Positions 52,300 to 61,978 of a stretch of 64,000 nucleotides of DNA are shown one piece after another. The notes under the pieces are model-generated. The model worked only from the letters and a program-made list of their open reading frames with translations. It did not search any database and was not told the DNA's origin. Position 1 is the stretch's first letter, and each line of letters begins with the position of its first letter. The position numbers were made by a program, and so were the translations under genes. Source of the DNA: Comamonadaceae bacterium 2PF (GTDB taxonomy: Bacteria > Pseudomonadota > Gammaproteobacteria > Burkholderiales > Burkholderiaceae_C); NCBI GenBank assembly GCA_005502875.1, contig SCMV01000005.1:62001-126000 (forward strand). The letters are read 5' to 3'.

Positions 52300-53475
52300 T
52301 TGCACAGTCCCACCCTGCTGATCCTGATGACCATCCTGATGGGCCTGATGTCGCTCGTCATGGCTGCGGTCTGGCGCATCAACCGATTCGTGCCCGGTCT
52401 GACCTGGTGGATCCTTGCGCATGGCCTGGGCTTCCTGGCTTGCCTGGAGTTGCTCACCCGAGGGCGTTTGCCCGATGTGGTGTCGGTGGCCTCGGCGCAG
52501 GGGTTGTTGCTGGGCATGGGGTACTTCATCTACGTGGGTGCCAGGCGGCACGTGGGTGATCCTCATCCGCCCCACTGGATCGGTGCGCTGATGATCGGCG
52601 TCGTCATCTCGGTGGCGGTGTTCCTCACCACGGTGCACCCCGATTTCTCTTCCCGCTTCCTCATCCACAGCTTGGCGCTGGGGGTGCTGTTCGTGTTGAC
52701 CGCGCAGGCCGTGGCCAAGGGCGGAGCCCGCGAGCACCCGGCGCGTTACCTGCTGGCCACGGTCAGCCTGATGCATGGCCTGTTCATGTTGGGGCGGCCT
52801 TGGCTTTTCACCTTTGACCTGGACGGGCCGATGAGCCTGGCGCGGATGACGGCCATCTCGCCATTCATCCTGCTGGAGTCGGCGGTGGCGTTCAATGTGA
52901 TGGCTTTTTGCGTGCTGCTGCTGGTGGCAGAGCACTCACATGGCGAGTTGCGCAGGTTGGTGGACCGCGACGAGCTGACGGGCGTGCACAGTCGCCGAGC
53001 TTTCCTGCATCGCTTGCAGCAACTCAGTGAGGGGGGCGGTCAGCGACCTGCTTTGCCCATCCTGGTGATCGACCTCGATCACTTCAAGCGCATCAACGAC
53101 ACCTGGGGCCACAGCGCAGGCGATGAGGCCTTGCGGCATTTCGTGGAGGTCGCGCAGCGCTGCATGCGTGTTCAAGACACGATGGGGCGCTTGGGCGGCG
53201 AGGAGTTCGCCGTGTTGTTGCCTCGCGCCTCGGTGGAGCAGGCGCAGGGGGTGGCCGAACGCCTGCGCGGGCTGCTGGTGGAGCATCCGCTCAGGCTCAC
53301 CGAAGACAACGTGCGGCTGACGGCCAGCATCGGCGTGACCGTGCTGTTGCCGGGCGAGTCGCCCGAGTTGGCGCTTGGCCGCGCCGATCAGGCCATGTAC
53401 CAGGCCAAGAGCGAGGGCCGCAACCGCGTGGTGTCGATGCTGGCCCCGCTCGTCACCGAGGTGCGTGTGGCGTGA
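52300..53475 (+). CDS. Membrane-bound GGDEF diguanylate cyclase
   Basis: Makes the second messenger cyclic di-GMP from two GTP. A TTG at 52300 (or ATG at 52327) starts a 391-residue protein with about six membrane spans in the N-terminal 205 residues and a C-terminal GGDEF domain: RDELTGVHSRRAF (near 225), VIDLDHFKRINDTWGH, and the active-site LGGEEFAVLLPR (near 304). The GGEEF form is catalytically competent. No RxxD inhibitory site is evident four residues before it. It is the first chromosomal gene right of the island. Confidence 0.9.
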   Translation: MHSPTLLILMTILMGLMSLVMAAVWRINRFVPGLTWWILAHGLGFLACLELLTRGRLPDVVSVASAQGLLLGMGYFIYVGARRHVGDPHPPHWIGALMIGVVISVAVFLTTVHPDFSSRFLIHSLALGVLFVLTAQAVAKGGAREHPARYLLATVSLMHGLFMLGRPWLFTFDLDGPMSLARMTAISPFILLESAVAFNVMAFCVLLLVAEHSHGELRRLVDRDELTGVHSRRAFLHRLQQLSEGGGQRPALPILVIDLDHFKRINDTWGHSAGDEALRHFVEVAQRCMRVQDTMGRLGGEEFAVLLPRASVEQAQGVAERLRGLLVEHPLRLTEDNVRLTASIGVTVLLPGESPELALGRADQAMYQAKSEGRNRVVSMLAPLVTEVRVA

Positions 53476-53498
53476 GGCGCCACACTTGCTCGGCGCGC

Positions 53499-54248
<750 letters not shown>

Positions 54249-54432
54249 GGCTGGGTGTGCGTGGGTTTGAGTGGGGGAGGCGGCCCGAATGTTGGGCAAA
54301 ACCCAGCATTCTCTGATCAAACGAGGCTCATTGCGCTCGCTGGTTATTTCGAATTTGAGGTGATCAAGATTCGAAAAAACCGAATGATTGGGCGGCGATC
54401 GAGTCGGCTGCTGCCTCCGGGCAAGCGCGACT

Positions 54433-54924
54433 TCAGCGGCGTTGTCGGACCACGAAGTGATAGGCCCAGCCGGCTTCGGCCGTGTGGCTTTCGCGGCTGA
54501 CCTCATGGAAGGCGTTGCGGTCCCATTGCGGGAAAAAGGTGTCGCCGTCGAAGTCGGCATCGACCTCGGTCAGCACGAGCTCGTCGGCCAGGGGCAGGGC
54601 CTGGGCGTAGAGCTCGCCGCCACCGATGACGAAGACCTTGGGCACGTTGGCCGTGGCGGCCAGGGCGCTGGCCAGGTCATGGAAAACCTCGGCACCTTCG
54701 GCCTGCCACGCGGTGTTGCGCGTGATGACGATGTTGCGCCGACCCGGCAGCGGTCGGCCGATGGAGTCCCAGGTCTTGCGACCCATGATGACCGGGCAGC
54801 CCAGCGTGGTGCGCTTGAAGAACTTCAGGTCTTCGGGCAGGCGCCACAGCAGGGCGTTGTCTTTGCCGATGGCTCCGTTGCGGGCCACGGCGGCGATCAG
54901 CGAGAGCGTGCGGTTGTTCAACAT
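54433..54924 (-). CDS. folA: Dihydrofolate reductase
   Basis: Reduces dihydrofolate to tetrahydrofolate with NADPH and restores the cofactor used by ThyA. 163 residues, normal length. Conserved segments: AVARNGAIGKDNALLWRLPEDL (catalytic acid Glu in PEDLKFF), VIMGRKTWDSIGRPLPGR, and GGGELYAQAL. The ATG at 54924 lies 13 bp after the thyA stop, so it is co-transcribed with thyA. A target of trimethoprim, as elsewhere. Confidence 0.96.
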   Translation of the reverse strand: MLNNRTLSLIAAVARNGAIGKDNALLWRLPEDLKFFKRTTLGCPVIMGRKTWDSIGRPLPGRRNIVITRNTAWQAEGAEVFHDLASALAATANVPKVFVIGGGELYAQALPLADELVLTEVDADFDGDTFFPQWDRNAFHEVSRESHTAEAGWAYHFVVRQRR

Positions 54925-54936
54925 CGAAAGCCGTCC

Positions 54937-55779
54937 TCAGACCGCCACCGGTGCCTTGATGGCCGGGTGGTGTTCGTACTCGAGCACTTCGAAGTCTTCG
55001 TACTCGTAGTCGAAGATCGAAGCGGGCTTGCGCTTGATGTTGAGCAGGGGGTAGGGGTGCGGTGTGCGGCTGAGCTGCAGCTCGACCTGCTCGGTGTGGT
55101 TCGAGTAGATGTGGCAGTCGCCGCCTGTCCAGACGAAGTCGCCGACGTCGAGGTCGCATTGCTGGGCCAGCATGTGGGTCAGCAGCGCGTAGGACGCGAT
55201 GTTGAAGGGCACGCCCAGGAAGATGTCGGCGCTGCGCTGGTAGAGCTGGCAGCTGAGCTTGGGGCGGCCGCCATCTTGCGCGGGGGCCACGTAGAACTGG
55301 AAGAAGGCGTGGCAAGGCGGCAGCGCCATCTGGTCGATCAGGCCGGGGTTCCAGGCGCTGACGATGATGCGGCGCGAGTCGGGCGAGGTTTTGAGCTGCT
55401 TGACGACCTCGGCGATCTGGTCGACATGGGTGCCGTCAGGCTTGGGCCAGTTGCGCCACTGCACGCCATAGACCGGGCCGAGCGAGCCGTCCGCGCGGGC
55501 CCATTCGTCCCAGATGGTGACGCCACGCTCTTGCAGCCACTTGACGTTGTCGTCACCACGCAGGAACCACAGCAGCTCGATGATGATGGATTTGAGGTGC
55601 ACCTTCTTGGTCGTGACCAGCGGGAAGCCTTCGGACAGGTCGAAGCGCATCTGGTGGCCGAAGACGCTGCGCGTGCCGGTGCCGGTGCGGTCGGTCTTGA
55701 GCACGCCATGGGTGTGCACGTGGCGCATGAAGTCTTCGTACTGGCTGCGCACGGGGCGCTGAGCGGGGAGGGTGGTCAC
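54937..55779 (-). CDS. thyA: Thymidylate synthase
   Basis: Methylates dUMP to dTMP with methylene-tetrahydrofolate. 280 residues; a GTG start is used at 55779, with [18 protein letters not shown] right after. Landmarks are [20 protein letters not shown], the catalytic Cys in [11 protein letters not shown] (near residue 160), and [19 protein letters not shown] with the C-terminal [20 protein letters not shown]. Upstream neighbour and operon partner of folA. Confidence 0.96.
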   Translation of the reverse strand: MTTLPAQRPVRSQYEDFMRHVHTHGVLKTDRTGTGTRSVFGHQMRFDLSEGFPLVTTKKVHLKSIIIELLWFLRGDDNVKWLQERGVTIWDEWARADGSLGPVYGVQWRNWPKPDGTHVDQIAEVVKQLKTSPDSRRIIVSAWNPGLIDQMALPPCHAFFQFYVAPAQDGGRPKLSCQLYQRSADIFLGVPFNIASYALLTHMLAQQCDLDVGDFVWTGGDCHIYSNHTEQVELQLSRTPHPYPLLNIKRKPASIFDYEYEDFEVLEYEHHPAIKAPVAV

Positions 55780-55893
55780 GTCGAGGTTCTCGAAGGTGGG
55801 CGCCGCAAAGGCAACAGCCGGGATTATCCCGGCTGCGGAGGTCGTTGGCTCGGGCCCGGGCCTTCGTTGGATGAAAGCCCGGGGTGTGTGGCC

Positions 55894-56598
55894 TCAGTTG
55901 GCCTGTGCCGGGTCTCGCATGAAGATTTCGACGCGGCGATTCTTGGCGCGGCCTTCGGCCGTGTCGTTGCTGGCCAGGGGCTCGCGCGAACCACGGCCCA
56001 CCACCTCGATGCGGTTGGCAGCGATGCCACGGTCTTCGAGGAAGTCACGCACGCTCTCGGCGCGTTCGCGCGACAGCGGGTTGTTGATGGCGTCGCTGCC
56101 CGTGCTGTCGGTGTGGCCGACCACGCGCACCAGCGTGCCCTGACCACCCGACTTCAGGCCGCTGGCGAAGGCGTCGAGCACGCTGCGCAACTCAGGCTTG
56201 AGGGCCGCGCTGCCGGTGGCGAACGAGATGTCGTTGGGGATGTCGAGTTTGAGCTGGTTGTCGTCGGTGCGGCTGACTTCAACGGGGGTGCCTTGCGTGG
56301 CGGCTTCCATGGCGCGGCGCTGGTCTTCCATGCGCTTGGACCAAAGGTTGCCAGCCAGGGCCCCGGCTGCGGCGCCAATGGCCGCGCCGCGCACGGTGTT
56401 CTTGCCCCCGGTCATGGAGCCGATGGCCGCACCCGCCACGGCACCGATGCCTGCGCCGACGGCCGTGCCCTTTTCTTGTGGGCCCATGGTTTCGCAGCCG
56501 GAGGTCAGCAGGGCCACGGCGATGGCGCTGCCAACGATCAGGGTGCGATGCAAGGTGGTTTGCGGGCGGAACATGGTGAGCGAGGTCTGGTGGATCAT
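55894..56598 (-). CDS. OmpA-family lipoprotein
   Basis: A 234-residue envelope lipoprotein; ATG 56598 has GGAG 8 bp upstream. Signal peptide with lipobox LLTSGC (Cys near 31), a Gly/Ala-rich glycine-zipper segment (GAGIGAVAGAAIGSM, AAIGAAAGALAGN), and a C-terminal OmpA domain (NDISFATGSAALKPELR, VVGHTDSTGS, NRRVEIFM) that binds peptidoglycan. It anchors the outer membrane to the cell wall. Confidence 0.92.
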   Translation of the reverse strand: MIHQTSLTMFRPQTTLHRTLIVGSAIAVALLTSGCETMGPQEKGTAVGAGIGAVAGAAIGSMTGGKNTVRGAAIGAAAGALAGNLWSKRMEDQRRAMEAATQGTPVEVSRTDDNQLKLDIPNDISFATGSAALKPELRSVLDAFASGLKSGGQGTLVRVVGHTDSTGSDAINNPLSRERAESVRDFLEDRGIAANRIEVVGRGSREPLASNDTAEGRAKNRRVEIFMRDPAQAN

Positions 56599-56696
56599 CT
56601 TGTCAACTCCTGTGGGTGCCGGGGTCGGCACAGTTTGCTCAACGCAGCAGGCCGTGCGTCGGATGACCTGCGCAACCTGCGGTGGGCAACGTGTGC

Positions 56697-58514
56697 TCAG
56701 GCGGCTGCCTGGTCGAACTGCATGGCCGCCAGCCGGGCGTACAGGCCGTTTCGCGCCATGAGCTCGGTGTGGGTGCCCGCGTCGATGATGCGGCCGTTGT
56801 CCATCACGACGATGCGGTCGGCGTTGACCACGGTGCTCAGCCGGTGGGCGATGACCAGGGTCGTGCGGCCCTTCATGGCCTCTTCGAGCGCGGCCTGCAC
56901 GGCGCGCTCGCTGTCCGAGTCGAGGGCGCTGGTGGCTTCGTCGAGCAGCAACAACGGGGCGTTTTTCAAGATGGCCCGGGCGATGCTGATGCGTTGTCGC
57001 TGGCCACCAGACAGGCGCACGCCTCGCTCGCCCAGGAAGGTGTGGTACCCCTCGGGCAGGCGCTGCAGGAAGTCGTGGGCGTGGGCGGCGCGGGCTGCGG
57101 CAAAGACCTCCTCGTCCGAGGCCGATGGGCGCCCGTAGCGGATGTTCTCCATCGCGCTGGTCGAGAAGATGGTGCTGTCCTGGGGGACGATGCCGATGCG
57201 CTCGCGCAGCGCGTCCAGCTTGGCTTCGGGCAGCTTGACGCCGTCGATTTCGACGTGCCCGCCTTGTGGGTCGTAGTAGCGCAGCAGCAGCTGGAACACG
57301 GTGCTTTTGCCCGCGCCGCTGGGGCCGACCAGGGCCACGGTTTCGCCGGCGGCAACTTGAAGGCTGAAGTCCTCCAGTGCGGGCTGGGCAGGCCTGGAGG
57401 GGTAGTGGAACTGCACGCCCGTCAGCTTCACGGTGGAGCCGGCCGTGGTCATCGGCAGCGAGCGAGCTTGCGTGGGCGACTCGATGCGCGAGCGCGCCTG
57501 CAGCAGCTCCATCATGCGCTCGGTGGCCCCAGCGGCACGCAGGATGTCACCGTACACCTCGGAGAGCGCAGCAACCGAGCTCAGCAGCAGGATCACGTAG
57601 ACCACGGTCTGACCCATGTGGCCGGCCGTGATGCGGCCGTCGAGCACGGCTTGGGTGCCCTGATACAGGCCCCACAGCAGGGCCCCGGTGGTGGCGGTGA
57701 TGATGAAGCCCACCAGCAGGGCGCGTGCGCGGATGCGGCGCTCGCCGGTGCGAAAGGCGTTCTCGTTGGCTTCGCTGAAACGCTGGGCTTCGCGCGACTC
57801 GGCGGTGTAGCTTTGCACCACGGGCACGGCGTTGAGCACCTCGGCGGCGATGGCCGAGGAGTCGGCGATGCGGTCCTGGCTGGCGCGCGACAGGCGCCTG
57901 ACGCGCCGGCCGTAGGCGATGGCGGGCAGCACGATCAGCACGAGGCCGCCCAGAACCTGGGCCATCACCACGGGGTTGGTCACCACCAGCATCGTCAGGG
58001 CGCCGATGGCCATGATCACGTTGCGCAGGCCCATGGACACGCTGGTGCCCACCACGGTCTGGATCAAGGTGGTGTCGGCGGTCAGGCGCGAGAGCACCTC
58101 GCCGGTTTGTGTGGTCTCGAAGAACTCGGGGCTTTGACGCAGGACGTGGGCGTAAACGGCGCCTTTGATGTCGGACGTGATGCGCTCGCCAAGCCAGGTC
58201 ACCATGAAGTAGCGAGACGCTGAAAAAACGCCCAGCGCAGCGCCCACCGCGAACAGGGCCAGGAAATGCTGGCGCATCTGCATGACGCGCTCGCCGGGGT
58301 CGGGCGAGACGAAGCCTTGGTCGATCAAGGTTCGAAGGGCCAGCGGCAGCACCAGCGTCGTCACGGCCGCCAGCACCAGGAACAGCCCTGCGAGCGCGAT
58401 GCGGCCTCGGTACGGCATGAGGAAGGGGCGCAGTGAGCCCAGTGGGCGGATGGACTTGCCTGCGGCGGCGGGGCTGGTCGTGGACATGTTGGGTCTGGGC
58501 TCGGCGGTGGCCAT
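56697..58514 (-). CDS. ABC exporter (MsbA/LmrA-like half-transporter with fused ATPase)
   Basis: A 605-residue homodimeric exporter. N-terminal membrane domain of six helices (about 30-320; RYFMVTWLGERITSDIKGAV) and C-terminal nucleotide-binding domain: Walker A GPSGAGKST (near 396-404), signature LSGGQRQR (near 500-507), Walker B LLLLDEATSALD (near 520). The substrate could be lipid or drug; unclear from sequence. It is divergent from a MarR gene and may share its operator region. Confidence 0.9.
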   Translation of the reverse strand: MATAEPRPNMSTTSPAAAGKSIRPLGSLRPFLMPYRGRIALAGLFLVLAAVTTLVLPLALRTLIDQGFVSPDPGERVMQMRQHFLALFAVGAALGVFSASRYFMVTWLGERITSDIKGAVYAHVLRQSPEFFETTQTGEVLSRLTADTTLIQTVVGTSVSMGLRNVIMAIGALTMLVVTNPVVMAQVLGGLVLIVLPAIAYGRRVRRLSRASQDRIADSSAIAAEVLNAVPVVQSYTAESREAQRFSEANENAFRTGERRIRARALLVGFIITATTGALLWGLYQGTQAVLDGRITAGHMGQTVVYVILLLSSVAALSEVYGDILRAAGATERMMELLQARSRIESPTQARSLPMTTAGSTVKLTGVQFHYPSRPAQPALEDFSLQVAAGETVALVGPSGAGKSTVFQLLLRYYDPQGGHVEIDGVKLPEAKLDALRERIGIVPQDSTIFSTSAMENIRYGRPSASDEEVFAAARAAHAHDFLQRLPEGYHTFLGERGVRLSGGQRQRISIARAILKNAPLLLLDEATSALDSDSERAVQAALEEAMKGRTTLVIAHRLSTVVNADRIVVMDNGRIIDAGTHTELMARNGLYARLAAMQFDQAAA

Positions 58515-58557
58515 GCCTGGCGGCGTGCGAAGTTCGCGTGGCCTTGATTATGATGCC

Positions 58558-58586
58558 TTGACAATATTTGCGTAGGCAAATAAATT
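58558..58586 (+). promoter_or_regulatory. Promoter and MarR operator of the emr operon
   Basis: TTGACA (58558-58563), a 17-bp spacer and TAAATT (58581-58586) make a strong promoter. Within it lies a perfect inverted repeat ATTTGC-GTAG-GCAAAT (58566-58581), the likely binding site of the encoded MarR protein. Transcription should start within a few bases of the ATG at 58594, and no ribosome site is present. Confidence 0.8.
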
Positions 58587-58593
58587 TGCCCCC

Positions 58594-59121
58594 ATGAACG
58601 CTCAGCGCACCCCTGGTCCGATCTACGACCGGGCCACCTACACCCGCGAGAACAGCATGGGCTACCTCATGCGTCGCATCACTCAGCTGATGGTGGGGCA
58701 GGTGGACCGGAGGCTGGGGTGCACGGGGTTGACCCACGCCCAGTGGGCGCCCTTGTTCCTGATCCACCGTGGCGAGGCCAACACCCTTGCTGCGCTCGCG
58801 CGTGAGCTGCAGGTGGATGCCGGGGCCTTGACCCGCACGCTCGACCGGCTCGAAGCCAAGGGGCTGTGCCGGCGCGAGCGCTCTGCCGAGGACCGCCGCG
58901 TGGTGCACCTGATGCTCACGTCCGAAGGCGAGAAGGCCGCCGAGCCCGTGCCTGGCATCTTGTGCGATGTCTCCAACGCGATGCTGCAGGGCTTTTCGCA
59001 AGCCGAGTGGGAGACCTTGATGGGTTTCCTGCAGCGGATCGTGGGCAACGCCGAGGCGCTCAAAGACTGCCCGCAGGGCGAGTGCTCGGGCGAAGGCGCC
59101 CCTCCAATCGACGCGAGCTGA
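58594..59121 (+). CDS. MarR-family repressor (EmrR-like)
   Basis: A 175-residue winged-helix regulator, probably repressing its own operon with the outer-membrane factor and EmrAB genes. Its N-terminal helices start SMGYLMRRITQLMVGQVDRRLG, and the wing helix-turn-helix lies in TLAALARELQVDAGALTRTLDRLEAKGLCRRERSAEDRR-type sequence near residues 66-104. The last third (NAEALKDCPQGECSG) has two Cys. The ATG is almost at the predicted transcription start, suggesting a leaderless message. Confidence 0.88.
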   Translation: MNAQRTPGPIYDRATYTRENSMGYLMRRITQLMVGQVDRRLGCTGLTHAQWAPLFLIHRGEANTLAALARELQVDAGALTRTLDRLEAKGLCRRERSAEDRRVVHLMLTSEGEKAAEPVPGILCDVSNAMLQGFSQAEWETLMGFLQRIVGNAEALKDCPQGECSGEGAPPIDAS

Positions 59122-59177
59122 CGCGCGCCCAGATCGAAAGTCAGCGGGCTGCTGCAGCCCGCAAGAAGGTGTTTCCG

Positions 59178-60728
59178 ATGACGCAGTCCAATCGTTTGCC
59201 GCAGGCAGGACCCGTGACCCGAGCGAGTCGACCGATGACCTGGTTCGCAGCCGTGGGGCTGGGGGCCCTGCTTGCTGGTTGTTCGCACCAGGCCATTCAG
59301 CCGAAGCTGACCGCGGTGGAGGCCAGCGCCCTGGGCGTGAACCCGAGCGGGCCGCAGCCGGTTTCTGCGCAGTTGCCCGAGTGGTGGAAGGCGTGCGGCG
59401 ACGCTCAACTCGATGCCCTGATCGATCAGGCGCTGGCGGACAGCCCGACCATCCAGGTGGCTCAGACCCGCCTGCAGCGTGCCCAGGCCCAGGAAATGCT
59501 CAGCGGGGGGGCGGACCGGCCGCAATTGCAGCTCACGGGCAAGACCGATCGCCAGCGCTTCACCGAACATGGCTTGTACCCGCCACCCGTGGCCGGCTCG
59601 ACGCTGACCACGGGCACCTTGCAATTCGAGGGCACCTGGGAGCTGGACCTGTTCGGCAGGCAGCGCGCTGAAATCGAGGCCAGCATCGGTCAGCGCCGCG
59701 CCTCCGAGGCCGACCTGCAGGCAGCGCGCCTGCTGCTGTCCTCGCAAGTGGCCCGTCAGTATGTGCAAGTCGGCCGGTTGCAGGCGCAGCGCGAGGTGGC
59801 GGTGCGCACGCTGGCTCAGCGAGAGGAGGTCCTGGCGCTGATCCGTCAGCGGGTCGAGGCGGGCCTGGACACCAACGTGGAGCTGCGGCAAGGGCAGGGC
59901 GCGGTGCCCGACACGCGCCAGCAGATCGCCGCGCTCGACGAGCAGATCAGCCTGGCTCGACATGCGCTGGCCGTGCTGACCGGGCGCGCACCCAAGTCCC
60001 TGGACGATTTGCGCGTTTCGCTTGAGCGCTTGCGCCCGCCCGATGTGCCTCAGAGCCTGCCGCTGGACCTGCTGGCTCGCCGCGCCGACGTGATGGCTGC
60101 GCGCTGGCGCGTTGAGTCGGCGCGCGGCATGAGCGACGCAGCGCGCGCGACCTTCTACCCCAACATCGACCTGACGAGCTACGCAGGCTACAACGCCATC
60201 GGGCTGAGCCAGGTGCTCCAGGCCAGCAGCCTGCAATGGGGTTTGCTGCCCGCCATCCACCTGCCGATCTTCGACGGTGACAGGCGCCTGGGCAACCTCA
60301 GTGCGCGCGTGGCCGACCAGGATGCGGCGGTGGCGACTTACAACCAGACCGTTTTGCAGGCTGTGCAGGAAACGCTCGACCAGGTCGACAGCGTGCGATC
60401 GGTGGCCCGCCAGCAAGGCGAGCAGCAGGCTGCGCAAGGCCACATCGAATCGGCCCACGACCTGGCCACGCAACGCTATCGCGCGGGACTGGGTGCCTAC
60501 CTCACGGTGCTGTCTGCCGAATCTGCCGTGCTGGCTCAGCGCCGGCAGGCCGTTGACCTCCAGGCCCGCGCGCTCGACACCCGCTTTGCCCTGATCCGCG
60601 CCGTGGGTGGCGGCTGGCCCTTGGCCTCAGCCACAGCTGCATCGCCCTCTGCTGAATCACCGGTGGTGACGCCTGCTGCGTCGCCCCTCACCCAGAACTC
60701 CCCCTCGCAGTCCGGAGACCGTTCATGA
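59178..60728 (+). CDS. Outer-membrane efflux lipoprotein (NodT/OprM type)
   Basis: A 516-residue outer-membrane factor for the following EmrAB pump. ATG 59178 has AAGGTG upstream. Lipobox LLAGC near residue 35, then two TolC-like repeats (VAQTRLQRAQAQEMLSGGAD, RSVARQQGEQQAAQGH) and a beta-barrel motif WELDLFGRQRAEIEAS. It overlaps emrA by 4 bp (ATGA). The C-terminal tail is Ser/Pro/Ala-rich. Confidence 0.9.
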   Translation: MTQSNRLPQAGPVTRASRPMTWFAAVGLGALLAGCSHQAIQPKLTAVEASALGVNPSGPQPVSAQLPEWWKACGDAQLDALIDQALADSPTIQVAQTRLQRAQAQEMLSGGADRPQLQLTGKTDRQRFTEHGLYPPPVAGSTLTTGTLQFEGTWELDLFGRQRAEIEASIGQRRASEADLQAARLLLSSQVARQYVQVGRLQAQREVAVRTLAQREEVLALIRQRVEAGLDTNVELRQGQGAVPDTRQQIAALDEQISLARHALAVLTGRAPKSLDDLRVSLERLRPPDVPQSLPLDLLARRADVMAARWRVESARGMSDAARATFYPNIDLTSYAGYNAIGLSQVLQASSLQWGLLPAIHLPIFDGDRRLGNLSARVADQDAAVATYNQTVLQAVQETLDQVDSVRSVARQQGEQQAAQGHIESAHDLATQRYRAGLGAYLTVLSAESAVLAQRRQAVDLQARALDTRFALIRAVGGGWPLASATAASPSAESPVVTPAASPLTQNSPSQSGDRS

Positions 60729-61975
60729 CCTCGCCCTCGACGACCCCCATGCCAGCGATCCAGCCAGCCGGTGCGCGACGCAAGAAGGCGCTGAGCATCG
60801 TGGCGGCCCTGGTGCTGCTCGGCGGCGGCGCCTATGCCGCTTACTACACGCTGGTGGCCAGCCATTACGAGCACACCGACAACGCCTACGTCCAGGCCAA
60901 CGTCGTGCAGGTCACGCCCCAGGTGGGCGGCACGGTGGTGGCCATTGGTGCCGACGACACCGACCGCGTCAAGGCTGGCCAGGTGCTGGTCAAGCTCGAT
61001 CAGGCCGACGCCCGCGTGGCGCTGGACCAGGCCGAGGCCCAGCTGGCGCAGACCGTGCGCGAGGTGCGCACCCTGTTCGCCAACAACGGCACGCTGTCGG
61101 CACAGGTGCAACTGCGTCAGGCCGATCTCACGCGGGTGCGCAGCGACTTGGCACGTGCCCAGGATGACGTGCAGCGCCGCAGCCCGCTGGTCGCCACCGG
61201 TGCCGTCGGCAAAGAAGAGTTTCAGCATGCGCAGGCACAACAGCAGTCTGCGCTCAGTGCGGTGGCCGCAGCCGAGTCGGCGCTCGCCGCTGCCCGCGAG
61301 CAACTGGCGTCGAACCAGTCGCTGACCGATGGCACCTCGGTGGCCGAGCACCCGAATGTGGCGCGTGCTGCGGCGCGCGTGCGCGAGGCTTACCTGGCGC
61401 TCAAGCGCTCGGCCCTGATCGCACCGGTCGATGGCTTCGTGGCCAAGCGAAGTGTGCAGGTCGGCCAGCGCCTGCAACCTGGCGCGCCGGTGATGTCGCT
61501 GGTGACGCTGGAGCAGGCCTGGGTGGACGCCAACTTCAAGGAAAGCCAGCTCAAGCGCATCCGCATCGGCCAGCCGGCCACGCTGACGGCCGACGTCTAC
61601 GGTCAGAAGGTGGTCTTCCATGGCACGGTGGCGGGCCTGGGAGCGGGCACGGGCGCGGCCTTCGCGCTGCTGCCTGCGCAGAACGCCACGGGCAACTGGA
61701 TCAAGGTGGTGCAGCGCGTGCCGGTGCGCATCGCGCTCGATGCCAAGGAGGTGGCGACCAACCCCTTGCGCGTGGGCCTGTCGATGCTGGTCGAAGTGGA
61801 CGTGAGCAAGCAGGACGGCGGCGTGCTGGCGGCCGAGCCGCGTCCGCATGACGTCGCGCACACGGATGTGTTCGATGCCGTGAACAAGGACGCCGATGCC
61901 CTGGTCAACCGCATCGTTGATCGCAACCTGGGGCGGGGTGCTCGCGTGAGCGCTGGCACCAACGCGGGCGCCTGA
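60725..61975 (+). CDS. emrA: EmrA-type membrane fusion protein
   Basis: A 416-residue HlyD-family adaptor that bridges EmrB and the outer-membrane factor. An N-terminal anchor helix (ALSIVAALVLLGGGAYAAYY) is followed by a split lipoyl motif (HTDNAYVQANVVQVTPQVGG; and LIAPVDGFVAKRSVQVGQRL) and coiled-coil hairpin, as usual. It starts in a 4-bp overlap with the outer-membrane gene. Drug/organic-compound efflux is expected. Confidence 0.93.
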   Translation: MTSPSTTPMPAIQPAGARRKKALSIVAALVLLGGGAYAAYYTLVASHYEHTDNAYVQANVVQVTPQVGGTVVAIGADDTDRVKAGQVLVKLDQADARVALDQAEAQLAQTVREVRTLFANNGTLSAQVQLRQADLTRVRSDLARAQDDVQRRSPLVATGAVGKEEFQHAQAQQQSALSAVAAAESALAAAREQLASNQSLTDGTSVAEHPNVARAAARVREAYLALKRSALIAPVDGFVAKRSVQVGQRLQPGAPVMSLVTLEQAWVDANFKESQLKRIRIGQPATLTADVYGQKVVFHGTVAGLGAGTGAAFALLPAQNATGNWIKVVQRVPVRIALDAKEVATNPLRVGLSMLVEVDVSKQDGGVLAAEPRPHDVAHTDVFDAVNKDADALVNRIVDRNLGRGARVSAGTNAGA

Positions 61976-61978
61976 CCG

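Noticed and set aside
54388-57138. A 916-codon open frame on the plus strand
   Set aside because: It runs antisense across thyA, folA and the OmpA gene, which have clear homology; high GC content gives long open antisense frames.
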